The position numbers and the translations under genes were made by a program. Below the pieces are notes generated by a model that ran no database searches, was not told where the DNA came from, and was given only the letters and a program-made list of their open reading frames with translations. A DNA stretch of 64,000 nucleotides from Sodiomyces alkalinus F11 (taxonomy: Eukaryota > Ascomycota > Sordariomycetes > Glomerellales > Plectosphaerellaceae), in NCBI RefSeq assembly GCF_003711515.1, contig NW_021167082.1, positions 1,977,691 through 2,041,690 on the forward strand. Direction: 5' to 3'. Positions within the stretch are counted from its first letter, which is position 1; every line of letters starts with the position of its first letter. Below are positions 22,930 to 36,150 of this stretch, one piece after another.

Positions 22930-25900
22930 ATAATACCTACCTCGAGTAACCCCCTCTACCACTACTATACCGGTAAAGGTATATATATCCCTTCGCCGAG
23001 GTAGGGAATAGGTGTAGATATCGGCTCTCCTTAACGGAGACGCTGATATTAACATTTTGGATCAGTCCCTTCTAGGACCTAGTTAGGTTCCCGAGGGGCC
23101 CCCGATCCTAGTATCCTAGATTACGGAGGGATAAACGAAGATAACTCTTAGGTCCCTCTATAGAATTATCATTACTACCGATTACTAGGGTCGGAAGAGA
23201 GTATAGCGCGCCGAGTTCTACGTTATACAGTTTAATCCCTAGGGCGCCCGTATACTCCTAGGAAGACTATAGCTTATAGCTGTTAACCCTAACGTTAATT
23301 AGCAGTATAGCACATGGACTTATCCTTTATCCTACGCGGAACTTAGTATAGTTATATCCCTAAGAGAGCTGCGTAGAGTAGTTAGATAAGCTAAGTCTAT
23401 TCTTACCCTAAACTATATAGGTTCCACGCGGGGCCTACGTATCGGCTATATCGGCCTAGCAGAAAACCCTTTAGTGGGATATAGAGATAAATTCTTAGAG
23501 GCCGGGAAACCCCCTACGCTACCGGGATAGTATTAAGATTTCGCTAACGTTTTTAACGTCGAAAACGCCGGACGGCTGCCGATACACTAGCGATAGGATT
23601 ACGCGATTAAGGTGGAGGAAGGGAAAATGCCTCTTTACGGTCCTATTTATCCCCTTACTGCTTAGAAATTAGAAGTGCTGCGTTAATACCTATAGGACGC
23701 CGTTATAAAGGGATGGATTAGACTATTTACTAGCCCGGCCGGTGCCCCTATTCTACTTATCCCTAAGAAGGGCGGTAAGCTACGCCTCTATGTTAACTAT
23801 AGAGGGTTAAATAAGGTGACCGTTAAGGACCGTACTCCTTTACCCCTAATCCACGAAATTCTAGATCGGTTATCGTTAGTGTAGTACTATACTAAGCTAG
23901 ACCTTAAAGATACGTATTATTGGTTACGGATTTAGGAGGGCGATAAGTGGAAAACGGCGTTCCGGATAAAATACGGTCACTACGAGTACCTCGTTATACT
24001 ATTCGAGTTAACTAACGCCCCCGCGAGCTTTTAATAGTATATTAACTAGGCGCTGATAGGTCTTATTAACACTATTTACGTTATATACCTCGACGATATC
24101 CTTATCTATAGTAAGGACCTGGTTACCTACCGCGTGCACGTCCGCGAGGTCCTTATAAGGCTTAGGTAGTAGTCCCTGTATACTAACCCCGATAAGTGTG
24201 AGTTTAAGACCCGCGATATTAAATTTCTAGAGTTTATCTATAGCCTAGACGGGGTACGGATAGATCCGGCTCGCGTTAAGGTAATCCGCAACTAGGAACA
24301 CCCTAATAGTGTTAAGAAGATACAGGTCTTCCTAGGTTTTACGGGGTTTTATAGACGTTTTATTCGGAACTACTCTAAAGTCGCCGCCCCTCTTATAGAC
24401 TATTTAAAAGGGGGCTATATAGGGGTCCTTATGCTTTTCTAGTAGGCCTAGACTGTGTTCGAGGAAATAAAACTGCTATTCTAGAAGGTATTAGTCCTGG
24501 GGTATTTTAATCCCGCCCTGCTAATACGTATTAAACCCGACGCCTCTGTTTTTATAATTAGGGCCGTTATTAGTTAGCTAGAGGATAGGCTATAGAGACC
24601 TATCGCGTTTATATTCCGTAAGCTACGTAGCGCCGAGCTTAATTATAGTATACCCGATTCTAAGCTTATAGCTATTATCGGGTCTTTTCGGACGTAGCGC
24701 CACTACGTGGCCTATAGTTAGAGCCCTATAGTAGTCCTAATAGACTACCTACACTATCGTTATCTACTAGATGAGCCAAAGCTTAAGGGCTAGCACGCAC
24801 GGTGGCTTAAGGAGCTCGCCCTATTTAATTTTAAGATTCGGCACCGCCCGAGGACGTTAAACCCCGCGGATAGGCTATTAAGAAAGCCCTAGCACGCGCC
24901 CTATAAGCGTGCCCTGGTTACTAACTGGGCTAAGGCAGTAGAGTCTTTTTCTAAGCATTTTATAGGCTATATTGGGAACTAGCGTAGTTCCCGTATTACC
25001 CTAGTTTCTATTCCCGCTCTTAACTCCCCTTTGCCGAAGGTGGTAGAGGTGTAGGCGGATAATCTTTCTTTAGAGCCTATATCGAGGTATTTTGTTTTAG
25101 GCCTTATCGGGAACTAGCGTGGTTCCCATAATACCCCCGAGTCTAACCCTATTTTTCCCGCTCTTGATTCCCCTACCTTACTAGAAAAGGTGGTAGAGGC
25201 GTAAGCGGATAACCCTTTTTATACTAGATAGCATAAGGCCTATAGTGACGATACTATATACAGATACTAGTCTAGAAGCGGTGGTATCCTTCGTCTTAAG
25301 AATCGCGTTTTTATACTAGACTACTCTAGCCTCCGTTAAAAGGTCCTGTAGTGTTTCTATAATAGACCTAGCGTGGGTCACTATAGGGTTATAAAGACTA
25401 TTAAGAGGATTTCGGACTTCTACTTCTAGGATTATTTACCTAGGGATATCCGATAGTTTATACCCACCTATACTATCTATTAACGCACTAAGCCGCGGCA
25501 CTATAAGCTATATAGCGAGCTAGCGAGTCTCTTAGTATCTTAGCACCCCTTTATAGAGATATCTATTAACTTTATCACGGGACTGCCACCGGTTTATAGT
25601 ATAACTATGGATAGAAAACGGGATACTATCCTTATAGTAGTGTACCGCCTAACGAAGTACTCGATTTATATCCCCTCGAGTAGTGGCCTAATAGTAGAAG
25701 GATTTACTGAATCTCTATAGCATCACGTTTGTCGCACTTTCGGCCTACCTAACGATATTATATTAGATTAAGGCTTATTATTTATAAGCCGTTTTTAGGT
25801 AACTTTATATCGCTGCCTCGGTACTATATAAGGCCTATCTATAGCTTAGCACCTATAGACGGATGGATAGACGGAGCGGCAGAACTAGAACCTCGAGTAC

Positions 25901-26640
25901 TATCTTCGCGTTTTCTGCTCGCAGGAATAGGATAACTGGGTTAACCGGCTACTATTAGCAGAGTTCACCTATAATATAGCGTAGTATTCTACGATACGTT
26001 ATACTCTATCCGATACCCTAATAGGCTATAACCTAAGGGGACCTAACAAAGTATAGCTTCCGAGGGTAGGCGAGGTCCGCGCCGCCGAAGCCGAGACCCG
26101 GGCGGAATACCTTATAGCCTAGCGCCGATCTATCTCGGATCTTATTAAAAGGGCATAGGCCTCTTACGAACGGTACTATAATAACGGCTGTGCTTAGCGG
26201 AGGTTTAAAGTGAACGAGTACATCTTACTATCCACGAGGAATATCCGATAAAAGAGGCCCTCTAAAAAGTTTAGCGATAAGTTTATCGGACTATATAAGG
26301 TGACTAAGATCGTCGGCATATATAGTCTAGCTTACTAGCTAGTACTGCTATAAGGTATAAGGATTAATAACGTTTTCCCTGTCTCCCTGCTAGAGCTATA
26401 GAGGTCCTGTGATAGGTTATAACTAGAACCACCTATAGTCGACGTCGAACCGAATTCGGATAAGTATAAGGTTAAAGCTATCCTGGACTATCAATATTAG
26501 GGTAAACAGCGCTAGTATCTAATTAAATAGGCCGGTTATAGCGATAAGGAGAATACCTAGGAGCCGAAGCGGAATATCCCCGATAAACTCATTAACGCTT
26601 ACTTTAAGGCGAGACTATTAGGAGACTAAACGGGTCTATA
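22930..26640 (+). pseudogene. Gypsy A pol (protease-RT-RNase H-integrase-chromodomain), RIP-degenerate
   Basis: Reading through stops shows in order: a retropepsin remnant (ALLNGDADINILD near 23020-23060, where families have LLDSGADIN); RT with LKDTYYWLRI, NAPASF and YVIYLDDILIYSKDL (YLDD at about 24085-24097); the RNase H linker ([32 protein letters not shown]); an integrase core (PNDIILD, HLxTDGxTERQN, then EFTYNIA and YSTIRYTLSDTLIGY); and a chromodomain-like end (ILDYQY, AGYSDKENT) stopping near 26628. This order is that of Ty3/Gypsy chromoviruses. Dozens of in-frame TAG/TAA codons and RIP-type missense changes abolish function. Confidence 0.8.
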
Positions 26641-27339
26641 TACTATCCCTATAAGAGACCTTATAGACACGATATAAGGATGTTACTCTATCTTTCCCCC
26701 TTCTTACGGATAATAAGACTTACTAGGAATTAAATAGGTTTATATACTATCCCCGTAGGGGACCTAATAGAGATAAGGGACTACGAATCGGCTAGATTAA
26801 CCTAGTAAAACCCTTTAGTGGGTCGTGGAGATAAATTCTTAGGTAAGGACCCCCTCTTAATCTAGACGGGGACCCTATAGGCGCTATGGCCTTATTTAAT
26901 ATTCTTCCTCCTTTAGCATTTATCACCCTTAATCACCGCCCTTCTTCTTATTAGGCATCCTTACCTTATTCACTATTCTTCTCTACCTCGGGCGTAATAC
27001 CGCCCCTAACCCTATTCTTATTCCTTTAGCATAATAGCTTATCGCCCTTAAACTTTATTTACCTCTGCTTTTCCCCTTAATTAACCGTTATAATAGGACA
27101 CGATTATATTATAAAGGAAGTATAGTTAGGACTATTAGAGTTATAATAGGAATACCCTAAAGCTAGTTAGAAAAGAAAAAAAAGAAAAACCTAACCCGAA
27201 GGCTAGTAAAAAACCTAAAAAAAAATAACCGTTCCTTTATATATACCGCTATCACGCCCCTAAAAGGATATTCTTAAACCCCACTAACTTATCGTCTAAA
27301 GGGGTAGGCTCGCGCCTACCCGCCTCGCCGTTCTCTTTT

Positions 27340-28765
27340 ATATATACCTGGCTCTACCCCGTGGTAGTAGCCGTTTCCCCCTCTTACCTACTACCCGCGG
27401 ATAGTATTAAAGGTCGAAGAGATAGAGGCGTTTTCGCCTTCTACTTCTTCTTCTTCTTCTTCTTCCCTAATAAAGGAGTCGAGGGCGTTAAAGCCTTTTT
27501 CCCTTTACCCTTCTTCACTAATAAGGTCGGTACTATATCGTTATCGTCGGGCACTTTATAAGAATCCGGGGGACCTTACGGACCATACGGCATAAAGCCT
27601 TAAGGTTACGCAGAGCCACTATCACTAAATATATCGTCACCTGTAAAGCTAACCCCCGCGAGGGCTAAGGCAGGCCCTAAGAGTATAGGCAGGTCTTCCT
27701 AGGCCTAAGCCTAGGCTAGGTTAAGAGTAGCTATCTGCTCGAAAGTAGTAGCCGTCCGCTCCTAGGCCGCGAGGTCGCGCTTATGTAACGTAAGGCGTTA
27801 TTATTTAATATTAAGGCGTTTCTGCTTAACGGTAAAACGCTATTATTATAGCCTAACGAATTACTTAAGAATCGACTCTATACTATTAAGCCTCTTATAG
27901 ATATCTTCCGCCGTTTTCTAGCGGGCGTCGGCGACTTCCTTAGCTTAACGCCGAGTAGCTATAGCTTCCTTAGTAGATAACCGGTTAGCCTTTAGCATTA
28001 CTTAACCTAGAGCCTCTCGAAGGATAATCTAGTATCGAACTGCTATAGCCTAGTATTAGTATTCTATAGGATTAGTAAGTGTACTATATAGGACTAATAA
28101 GGGGATATAGTTAGTAATACTTATACGACGACTCTTATTTAGGCCACCTTTTTTAATAGCGATAACCAAAACCTTTTATAGCTACTTAGCAGTATTTTTA
28201 CCGGTAATAGGAAGCTTTTATACGTGTTAGACTAATAGGACTATAGAGTAGTCTACGAAGGGAGGGGCTATAGAGATTAAGTGGTGATAGAGATATATAA
28301 CTTACTACGCGGCACTTTAGGCTATTATGCTTAGAGTAGTAGTGATACTTATTAGTACGCCGACTATTATCGGTATATCGGCAGGTTATAGCCTTAATAG
28401 TATACGTCTTCTCTTTAAAATTAATCGCCACTAACTTACCCATATAATGTATATAGTGGGCCCTTAGATCCCCGCCTATACCGATATCTATTACCCTCTA
28501 GCGTGGAGCGACCGACGGCGTAGTAGTCGATATTAAAGGCGTAGCCGTAGTAGGAGTAGGAGGCTCTAGCGTAGCCGGCTACGGTATAGCTAATTACGGG
28601 GTAGACTACTTAGCGGACTACGAGGATAACGCTATAGCCGTGGTCTTAAGCCTTTTAGAGGCTCGTGTTATACTCGTAGGAGTGGCAGTATGTTTATTAT
28701 TATTATCTTCGTAAGAAGGTAAAGTGACTATACTATATCTTATAGTTAGCTAGTATCTTAGACTA
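27340..28765 (-). pseudogene. Gypsy A antisense accessory frame (Lys-rich protein with NLS-like motif)
   Basis: On the strand opposite pol, between pol and the 3' LTR, a reading frame with few interruptions can be followed. It starts near IVTLPSYEDNNNKHTATP, passes a basic TRASKRLKTTAIALSS motif and a core HYMGKLVAINFKEKTYTIKA, and ends in an acidic DDNDIVP stretch followed by KKGKGKKALTPSTPLLG and a poly-Lys run encoded by a (CTT)n tract at 27445-27467. Element B has a related frame in the same place and orientation. I do not recognise a named domain. The frame has several stops of the RIP type, so it is a relic. Confidence 0.55.
27440..27470. repeat. (CTT)n microsatellite
   Basis: Eight or so TTC/CTT units encode part of the poly-Lys tail of the antisense frame on the minus strand. 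A shorter tract lies at the equivalent place in element B (42302-42322). Confidence 0.7.
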
Positions 28766-29392
28766 AAGATATAGAAGCACTTATAAGATAGTAGTTAGTT
28801 ATTTAACTAATAAAGACTATAAGTTATTAGTACGCGATATCTTAGATTAGGGGGAAAACTTATAAAGAATGGTATAATCGAAAGATTAAGTATAGAAGAG
28901 GAAGAAAAGGAATAGGAAGAGGAAGTAACGGTAGGTTACGAGATATCCCCTATAACGGTTATATAGCACCTATTTTTAGTATAAAGAAAGAAGCTACGAG
29001 TTCGCGGAAGGAGTAATATTAGATCCTATATAATACTAGCTCGGAAGGCTTTATAGATTAATCGAAGGGATAACCTAAGGGGAATAAAGGGGTAGATCCG
29101 GAGGTCCGAGAAGGAACCACCCTAGAACCTATTAGGGTCCTAAGGGGGATATTAGCTTTAGTGGTTTTATTAATAGAACGAAGAGAGGGAGTATATACCC
29201 GGGTTAGAGCCACGGCCTATAAGACTCTATATAGGAACTAGGCGGGGACCTATCGGGGTCCTATTATAGAGGGCTCTGGTTCGGGGTACCGGGGGACTTA
29301 GGGACGGATTCGGGTACTAGGTTTTAGAGAAGCCGAGAGGCCGGTACGGATCGGGCGCTCCTGAGGATAGGAGTATCCGGGGGAGGTCGCTA

Positions 29393-29748
29393 TATTAGGT
29401 GCCTATAGTAGTGGTTATAATAGGTCCTTAGTATAAACCTATAGGGGTCTAGGCGTGCCTAGTCTAAGACCCCTTAAGGCATAAATGAAGCAGTTATTAT
29501 ACTAGTAAACAGAATAGTCCCTCGAAGTAAATAAGGTAGCCCTCGAGGAAGTAAATAAAGTAGTCCTCGAGGAGTAGCGAAGCGTAGTCTTAAGGAGTGG
29601 AGGAGCCTCCCCTTAGAAGAGGGAGGCTAGCGATTAATCTGATTCTTTGGCTATACCTATGTTCCGACTCTATTATGATCCTATTATGATTATACCTGGT
29701 TCCTTACTTAACCCTACCTTTTCACTCTTTACGACTACCTATTTGACA
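29393..29748 (+). repeat. Gypsy A 3' LTR
   Basis: This LTR has the same 356-bp length as the 5' copy, ends ATTTGACA and is followed by the CGTTA duplication (29749-29753). Compared with the 5' LTR the differences seen are G/A and C/T transitions. Confidence 0.9.
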
Positions 29749-29753
29749 CGTTA

Positions 29754-29939
29754 GCCTAGGAGTATATAGTGCTTATATAGTGCCCCCTCCTTAGTATAAA
29801 GAGGGTAGCGATTATTCTAATTCTTTAGGACTACCTACGTTCGGACTAGCCGTGACCACCACTTAATCCACACCTACTCCTTTTTAGACCCTCTCGCTAC
29901 TACCTTTTTACTCCTTATAACTGCTCTACCTTTCTAAAA
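29754..29939 (+). repeat. Gypsy B 5' LTR, second part
   Basis: This part resumes the B LTR after element A (GCCTAGGAGTATATAGTGC, as at 44587 onward) and runs to about ACCTTTCTAAAA. With the first part it totals about 379 bp against 374 for the 3' LTR. The exact inner end is approximate because the last 20 bases align poorly. Confidence 0.8.
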
Positions 29940-29959
29940 GATATAAGGACCGTTAAGGA

Positions 29960-31360
29960 GTATTAATAGGAAAACGATATCTTCTTATAATAATAATAAG
30001 ACCTATAACGTGGTTAGCCCCTCCGACCTTTTACCGCTAAATATCGATAATCCTTCTAGCCTAAGCGCCTTTATAACCTAGGTATAATATAATTAAGACG
30101 TGCCCTAAACGGAGATAGACCTTAATCCCTACCCCTTATCCCCTCGGCGTGTAGCACCCCCTATTAACTTTACCCCGTCTCGCCTACCCTATCCTTATAA
30201 GAGTATCCCCTATAACTAGCTAACTAACGTATAGGTTAGGGAACGGATTAAGTGGTTTAAGGCATTAAAGGCGCGGAAGCGTAAACTTAACCGACTTATC
30301 GCCCTTAAAACCGCTAGGGCTAGTTCCTTAACTTATCCTAACCTTAACAGCCGTGCTATTATACGACGATATATTGCGGAGCACCGTTACTCCGTCCTAG
30401 ACATCTAATCCTTTACCCCCTTTTGTTCTACTATTTAGAGCCACGTTAATACTAATCCCCCCCGGAACCCTATTAGATCTAAGGCCAATTCCTTATAGGC
30501 GAAGGTTAACTACGCGGTCCCTAAGTAGAACGGCGAGTTATAGGTAAAATACCAGATATTTATCTAGGAAGTAAAGTAACGATTTATAATCGACCCTAAT
30601 AGCCTTCCTAATAACGCCTTGAAGAACTATTACGTTATAGCCTCCTTACCAAACTATCTTAAGGAAAGATAGTAATCTTACCTCCGGCACGCTTACGATA
30701 ATAACTCGTCCCGGGTTACTTAAAAGGCCCTAAAAACCTAGTTAGGCGAATAAGTCGATAATTACGATACGCGTTTACTCGACGTCGCCCTATAAATATA
30801 AACTAATAACTATTCGGACTAAAAGCTAGGTAAACCCTTTACGAAGTTTATCTAGTAATAAGAAGCCTTAGAAGCGGAACTCCTTAGTCGCCTACCGGAT
30901 TAATAGCGGATGTAGATAGTCCTTACTTAAGTACTACCCTTAATCTGGGAGCACGTCTTATCTACGTATAGAATACCGAAAACCTACCTAGAATATAATA
31001 AGGAATATAAAAGGGCTGAGTAACTAAAAATTGAGCCCCTAGTAAAAGGATAATAGCTATCCACCCCCTATACTAACTATAGCTAAGGAAACCTCCTTAG
31101 AATACTAGCGACCTTAAACCCTAGAACCACCAAGAGCATGGGAGAACTATAGGATTAGGCTAGGCCCCCTTATACCCCGATTAAACTTATTATATACTTT
31201 AACTATAATTAGAAGAGTTATTATGCTAATACTTACCCCTCCTCTACTTATACTAATCTAAATAAACTGCCTATTTCGCCGACGCGCCCGATAGTAGGTC
31301 GTATTATAGGCGAGATAGCCTAAGAATTAACCCCGCCTTAAGCGGCGGCTATTACTACTA
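29960..31360 (+). pseudogene. Gypsy B gag, RIP-degenerate
   Basis: Read through stops, this region gives a gag related to that of element A: WFKALKARKRKLNRLIALK, a YQIFI..EVK..RFIIDPNSLP region, LKNYYVIASLPNYLKER and EALEAELLSRLPD. The matching order of blocks in A confirms homology. Many TAG codons at Gln/Trp sites interrupt it. Confidence 0.6.
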
Positions 31361-31364
31361 TACC

Positions 31365-34300
31365 GGTAAAGGTGCGCGTCTCCCTCCGTAGAGGCAGGAA
31401 ATACGTGTAGACCCCGGCTCTCCTAGATAGGGGAGCCGATATTAACGTTTTAGACCGATTCCTTCTAGGTCCCGACTAAGTCCCCTTTAAACTACCCCTT
31501 CCTATATCCTGGATTATAGAGGGATAAAAGAAATCCACCCTTAGCTTAGTTACTCGACTTATTTTCGCGACCGACCGATAAAAACGAAGAAAAGTATAAC
31601 GCGTTAAATTTCACGTTATAAACCTAGACTCTAAGGGCTCCCGAAGTATCGTAGGATAACCCTAGGTAGTAGCCGTTAACCCTATAGTCGATTAGTAAAC
31701 TAGTACTTAGAATTACTCTTTAAAACACTCTAATCTCCATGTGATCTCGAGCTGATAAGAATTACGGAAAGCTATAAAGGAGGCTATAACGGTTTTAACC
31801 CTATCCTCCTCTATACTAGTCTAACGCGTGGCTAGGGTAGGCTTTAATCTTAACCCTAGTCCTCCTAATCCACCGGCCCCCCCTAAGCCGGCTATCCTCC
31901 CTAAACTATACTAAGATTTCGCTAATATATTTAATATTAACGATACCGGATAGCTCCCCGCCTACTAACGATAGGACTACGTAATCAAAGTTAAGGAAGG
32001 GAAGAAGCCCCTTTTCGGCTCTATCTACCCCCTAGCCGTATAAGAGCTTAAGGTCCTCCGCTAGTATATCTAAGACGCCGTCTATAAGGGTTAGATCTAA
32101 CTATCTTCTAGTCCTTATAGGGCCTTTATCCTATTTATCCCTAAGAAGGGTAGTAAGTTACGTCTTTACGTGGATTATAGGGAATTGAATAAGGTGATTA
32201 TTAAAGACCGTACCCCTTTACTATTAATTTATAAGATTCTAGACTATCTATTCTTAGCGTAGTACTATATTAAGCTAGACCTTGAGGACGCTTATTACTG
32301 GCTCCGGATTAGCGCGGGCGATAAATAGAAAATAGCCTTCCGTATAAAATACAGCCACTTCGAATACTTTATAATACCTTTTAGCCTAACTAATACCCCC
32401 GCGAGTTTTTAACGGTATATTAACTAAGCCCTCGCCGGATATATTAATACGATCTATATTATATACCTAGACGATATCCTTTTTCATAGTAATAGCTTAG
32501 AAGACTACCGAAAGTATATACGTTAAGTCCTAGCCAGGCTCCGGGAGTAGTCCCTCTACGCTAACCCCGATAAATACGAATTCAAGACTTATAACGTGGA
32601 ATTCCTTAGTTTTATCTATAGCCCTAATAGAGTACGTATAGACCCCGTACGAGTTAAGGCTATCCGGGATTAGGAAGCGCCTTATAGTATTAAGAAAATC
32701 TAAATCTTCCCCGGTTTTACTAGGTTCTATAGACGCTTTATTAAAAATTATTCTAAGGTAGCTACCCCCCTTACCGACCTTTTAAAGGGTGCCTGATCCG
32801 GGCTCCTACACCTTTCCCCTTATACCTATACTGTATTTAAATAATTAAAACTAGTATTCTAGGAGGCTTTAGTACTACGATACTTTCGACCCCGTATTAC
32901 TTATACGTATTAAACCCGATACTTCTTTATTTGCCATTAGCGTAATAATAAGCTAGTAAGAAGATAGTTTATAAAGACCCGTCGCGTTTATATACTAAAA
33001 GTTACGTGGCGTAGAGTTAAACTATAGCACGCCTGATTCTAAGCTAATAGTAATAATTAAATCGTTTCGAATATAGCGGTACTACGTCGCTTATAGTTAG
33101 AACCCCGTCGTGGTCCTAATAGACTACCTAAACTATTATCACCTTCTTAATAAGCTAAAGCTTAAAGGGTAGTATACTCGATAGCTAGAAGAACTAGCCC
33201 CTTTTAACTTCGAAATCAGGTATAGGCCCGGTACGTTAAACCCCGCTAATAGCCTCTCGCGGAAGCCGTAGTATACCCCTTACGAACGGTCCTTAATCGT
33301 AGATCGGACCCGCGCCGTAGAATCGTTCTGTAAGAAGTTTATCCTCGCCGCTATTAGTATAGGAACCGTATAGGACCTAAATATACCTTTAGTATCGATG
33401 AACCCTAATAACGCTATAGTATCGATAAACCTAAATATACCTATAGCGCTAATAGACTCTACTCTAGTAAAAGAGGTTATCGAGGCGTAAGCCGAAGGCC
33501 CCTTCTATAACCGGTAACGGGAGGTCCACGGCGACGTAACTATGAAAGGATACTAGTCGAGAGACGTTAAGGGCGTTCTTCGTTTTAAGGGACAAGTATT
33601 TATACTAAACTATTCGGGGTTATAAGATAAAGTACTATAAGCTTTCCACGATAGACTTCGTATTAGTTATTACGGGGTCGCTTATACCGCGAAGCGCGTA
33701 TCGGGCTTTTACTTTTAGGACTACCTCCCTTAAAACGTTAGAGAATTTATACCTATCTATATAGTATACTAATAAATAAAACCGCGGTATTATAAGCCCT
33801 ACGGCGAGCTAGCGAGTCTTCCTATCCTAGATTATCCTTTTATAGAGATTTCGATTAACTTTATTACGGGACTACCCCCTATCCACGATAAGGGCAGGAA
33901 ACGTGACGCGATTCTTATTATCGTGTACCGTCTAATAAAATATGCGTTATATATCCCTATAAGTAGTAGCCTTACTACTAAGGGACTTACGAACACGTTA
34001 TAGCATTATATCTTTTAAACCTTCGGGGTTCCTAATAGGATTATATTTAACTAAGGGTCCTTATTCATAAGCTGTTTTTAGGCTACTTTTTACCGTTAAT
34101 TCGGCACTAAGTAACGCTTATCTATAGCGTAGCACCCGTAGACTAATAGCTAGATAGAGAGATAGAACCAGAACGTAGAATACTACCTTAGGGTCTTCTA
34201 CTACTAGGAATAGGACGACTAGATAGACCGTTTAGCTTTTACGGAATTTACTTATCATACGGCGTAGTATTCCGCTATATAACGAATACCCGTGGACGCA

Positions 34301-34800
34301 CTAATAGGTTATAACCCGAGGGGCCCTAATAAAGTAATTACCTAAGGCGGGGGAGGCTTATTTAGCTAAGGCCGAGATACGCGCGGAGTAACTCGTGGCT
34401 AGCCGCCGCTCCTTTATAGACCTAATTAAAAAAGCCTAAGAAATGTATAAATAATACTATAATAACGGGAGGACCTAAAAATATTTACGGTTAATAAATA
34501 TATCTTACTCTCCAAGAAGAATATCCGATAACGTAGGCCTTTAAAGAAACTTAGCGATAAGTTTATCGGACCGTATAAAATTACTAAGGTTATAGACACA
34601 TATAGACTAGCGTATTAACTCGCCCTCCCGAAGACTATAAGGATCTATAACGTCTTCCCTATCTCCCTACTAGAATTATAGAGGACCCGTGATAAAAAGA
34701 TACCCGAACCGTAGGACATTAACGTAAAACCGGACTCAATATAAGGTTAAAGTAATCTTAAACTATTACTATTAAAGGAGATAGCGCTAATACCTTTATT
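31365..34800 (+). pseudogene. Gypsy B pol, 5' part (protease-RT-RNase H-integrase), RIP-degenerate
   Basis: The reading shows a retropepsin remnant (TPALLDRGADINVLDRFLLG near 31405-31465), RT with LRLYVDYRELNKVIIKDRTP, then KLDLEDAYYWLRISAGDK and IYIIYLDDILFHSNSLED (YLDD near 32463-32476), [20 protein letters not shown], and an integrase region (FIEISINFITGLPP, IVYRLIKYALYIPISSS). It breaks off inside the chromodomain at GCGCTAATACCTT, where a LINE is inserted; the remainder resumes at 41487. The frame is full of RIP stops. Confidence 0.8.
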
Positions 34801-34801
34801 A
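34784..34801. repeat. LINE target-site duplication, left copy
   Basis: GCGCTAATACCTTTATTA here matches GCGCTAATACCTTATTA at 41470-41486 except for one extra T. In element A the equivalent uninterrupted sequence is GCGCTAGTATCTAATTAAAT, which shows that the LINE split a continuous chromodomain frame. Confidence 0.78.
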
Positions 34802-36150
34802 TTATTATTATCGATCTTACTCCGCTATCCTAACTAATCTATAGGAGCCTTTCTAGGCTATACGGTTCTTCTCAGGTGGCTATAGGGGGGAAACCCCGGG
34901 TAAAACCCGGGGAAAACCCCTATATACTTCCTTAGGTAGGGTAATACCGTTACGGGGCCGATATAGCCCCGGTTCGTCTTTACTCTATATCTGGATTATA
35001 TCTCTAGGCTAGTGGCTAACTGGAAGTATAATAGGCTAGTAGTTGGGTAGGTTAGCCTAAGCTAATCGTTAGTGACGGAGTAGGGGCTAAGGGGGTGCCC
35101 CTATACCTCCTTGGTGCGGAGGCTACGGCCCTTTAGCCTCGGCCTCCCTATATCCCTAAGGATCGTGTCTTTTATTCCTTCTACTCGGTTAATAAAGAGA
35201 GTAAGGGGAGGTAGGCGCCTCCTGCCTCCCTTAGGTAGGTTCCTGCTATATCCGGCGGCAGGTAAGGGGAATAGGGCTCTACCCTATTATAAAATTAGAT
35301 AGTTCATATCCTATAAGGTCTTCGTGCCTCTTTTCCCTCTCTCTTCCTCCTATAACGCTAACGAGTTTATTATAGGTTTTCTCCCGATCTATTCCCGCTT
35401 ATAGTGCCGCCGGCTTATTATTACGGCTCTATACTAATAGTAAAACCCTTTAGGTTTCCTTATTTATATTTCTATTATAATTAGACCATAAGTGCTTTAT
35501 AGGCAATGCCGCGGTGGCGTGGTAACGTGGGGTTAACTAGATAGTATAGTATTAATATATATATATAAATAATTAATTAGCAGTACTAGTATAATATAAG
35601 TTCTCCTAGTAGCGTAGTAATGCCTTAGTAGTAGCGTACTAATAGTCGTAGATATCGTCTCCTAATAATAATAATACTAATAATAACCATAGCTAGTATA
35701 AGAAGGGCTTAGTCCGGGTTATACTGTATATATTCCCTGGTAGTATCGGGGCGGTACTACGGTAGCTAACCTAAGGTAGTTATATTCGTTATAGTAAGCG
35801 CCTAGGTATATACCCGGACGACGTGGAGGCTTACTCTAATACCACGGGTATAGGAGCAGCTTATTTTTAGTATACTAATAGCCGGCGTCCGTGTAAGGAT
35901 ATAAGTCGTGCCGATATTATTATAGTGCTGTAGGTGTATCGCGGTAGTATATACTAATTTTTCCATAAGTCCCCCCCGCTACTAAAAAATAGTAGTAGCG
36001 TCTTATAGATCTTTATAGGGCGTATATAGTAGTAAAGGCCGCCGGTGGTAACGGTGTCGCTACTATATATATCCCCCTTTAGTGCTAAAGTAGTCCTTTA
36101 CTAATAAACTATAGGCTAAGGAGCGTCTAGGGACGGCGTCCCGGTCTTTT
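34802..36150 (-). other. LINE 3' segment without recognisable protein
   Basis: About 1.3 kb between the LINE C-terminal region and its 3' end has no recognisable coding content on either strand. It includes a G/C palindrome (CCCCGGGTAAAACCCGGGG near 34895-34913), AT-dinucleotide runs (35555-35570) and TAA-rich stretches. It may be an unusually long 3' UTR or a further insertion whose ends I could not find. Confidence 0.4.

Larger units (their letters stand above)
21059..29748 (+). mobile_element. Ty3/Gypsy LTR retrotransposon A, nested in the 5' LTR of B
   Basis: This 8,690-bp element has two LTRs of exactly 356 bp (21059-21414 and 29393-29748) flanked by CGTTA at 21054-21058 and 29749-29753. 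The LTRs differ by many substitutions; those I inspected in the first half are all transitions, as RIP predicts. Internal order is gag, retropepsin, reverse transcriptase, RNase H, integrase, chromodomain, then a roughly 2.7-kb accessory region with an antisense Lys-rich frame. The sequence GGGGGAGGTCGC just before the 3' LTR is a candidate polypurine tract and is shared with element B. The two LTR families are themselves related, so A and B are sister families. Confidence 0.88.

Noticed and set aside
27361..27561. 66-residue plus-strand frame with a poly-Phe run
   Set aside because: Poly-Phe is the (TTC)n tract read on the wrong strand; the meaningful frame is the minus-strand Lys-rich one.
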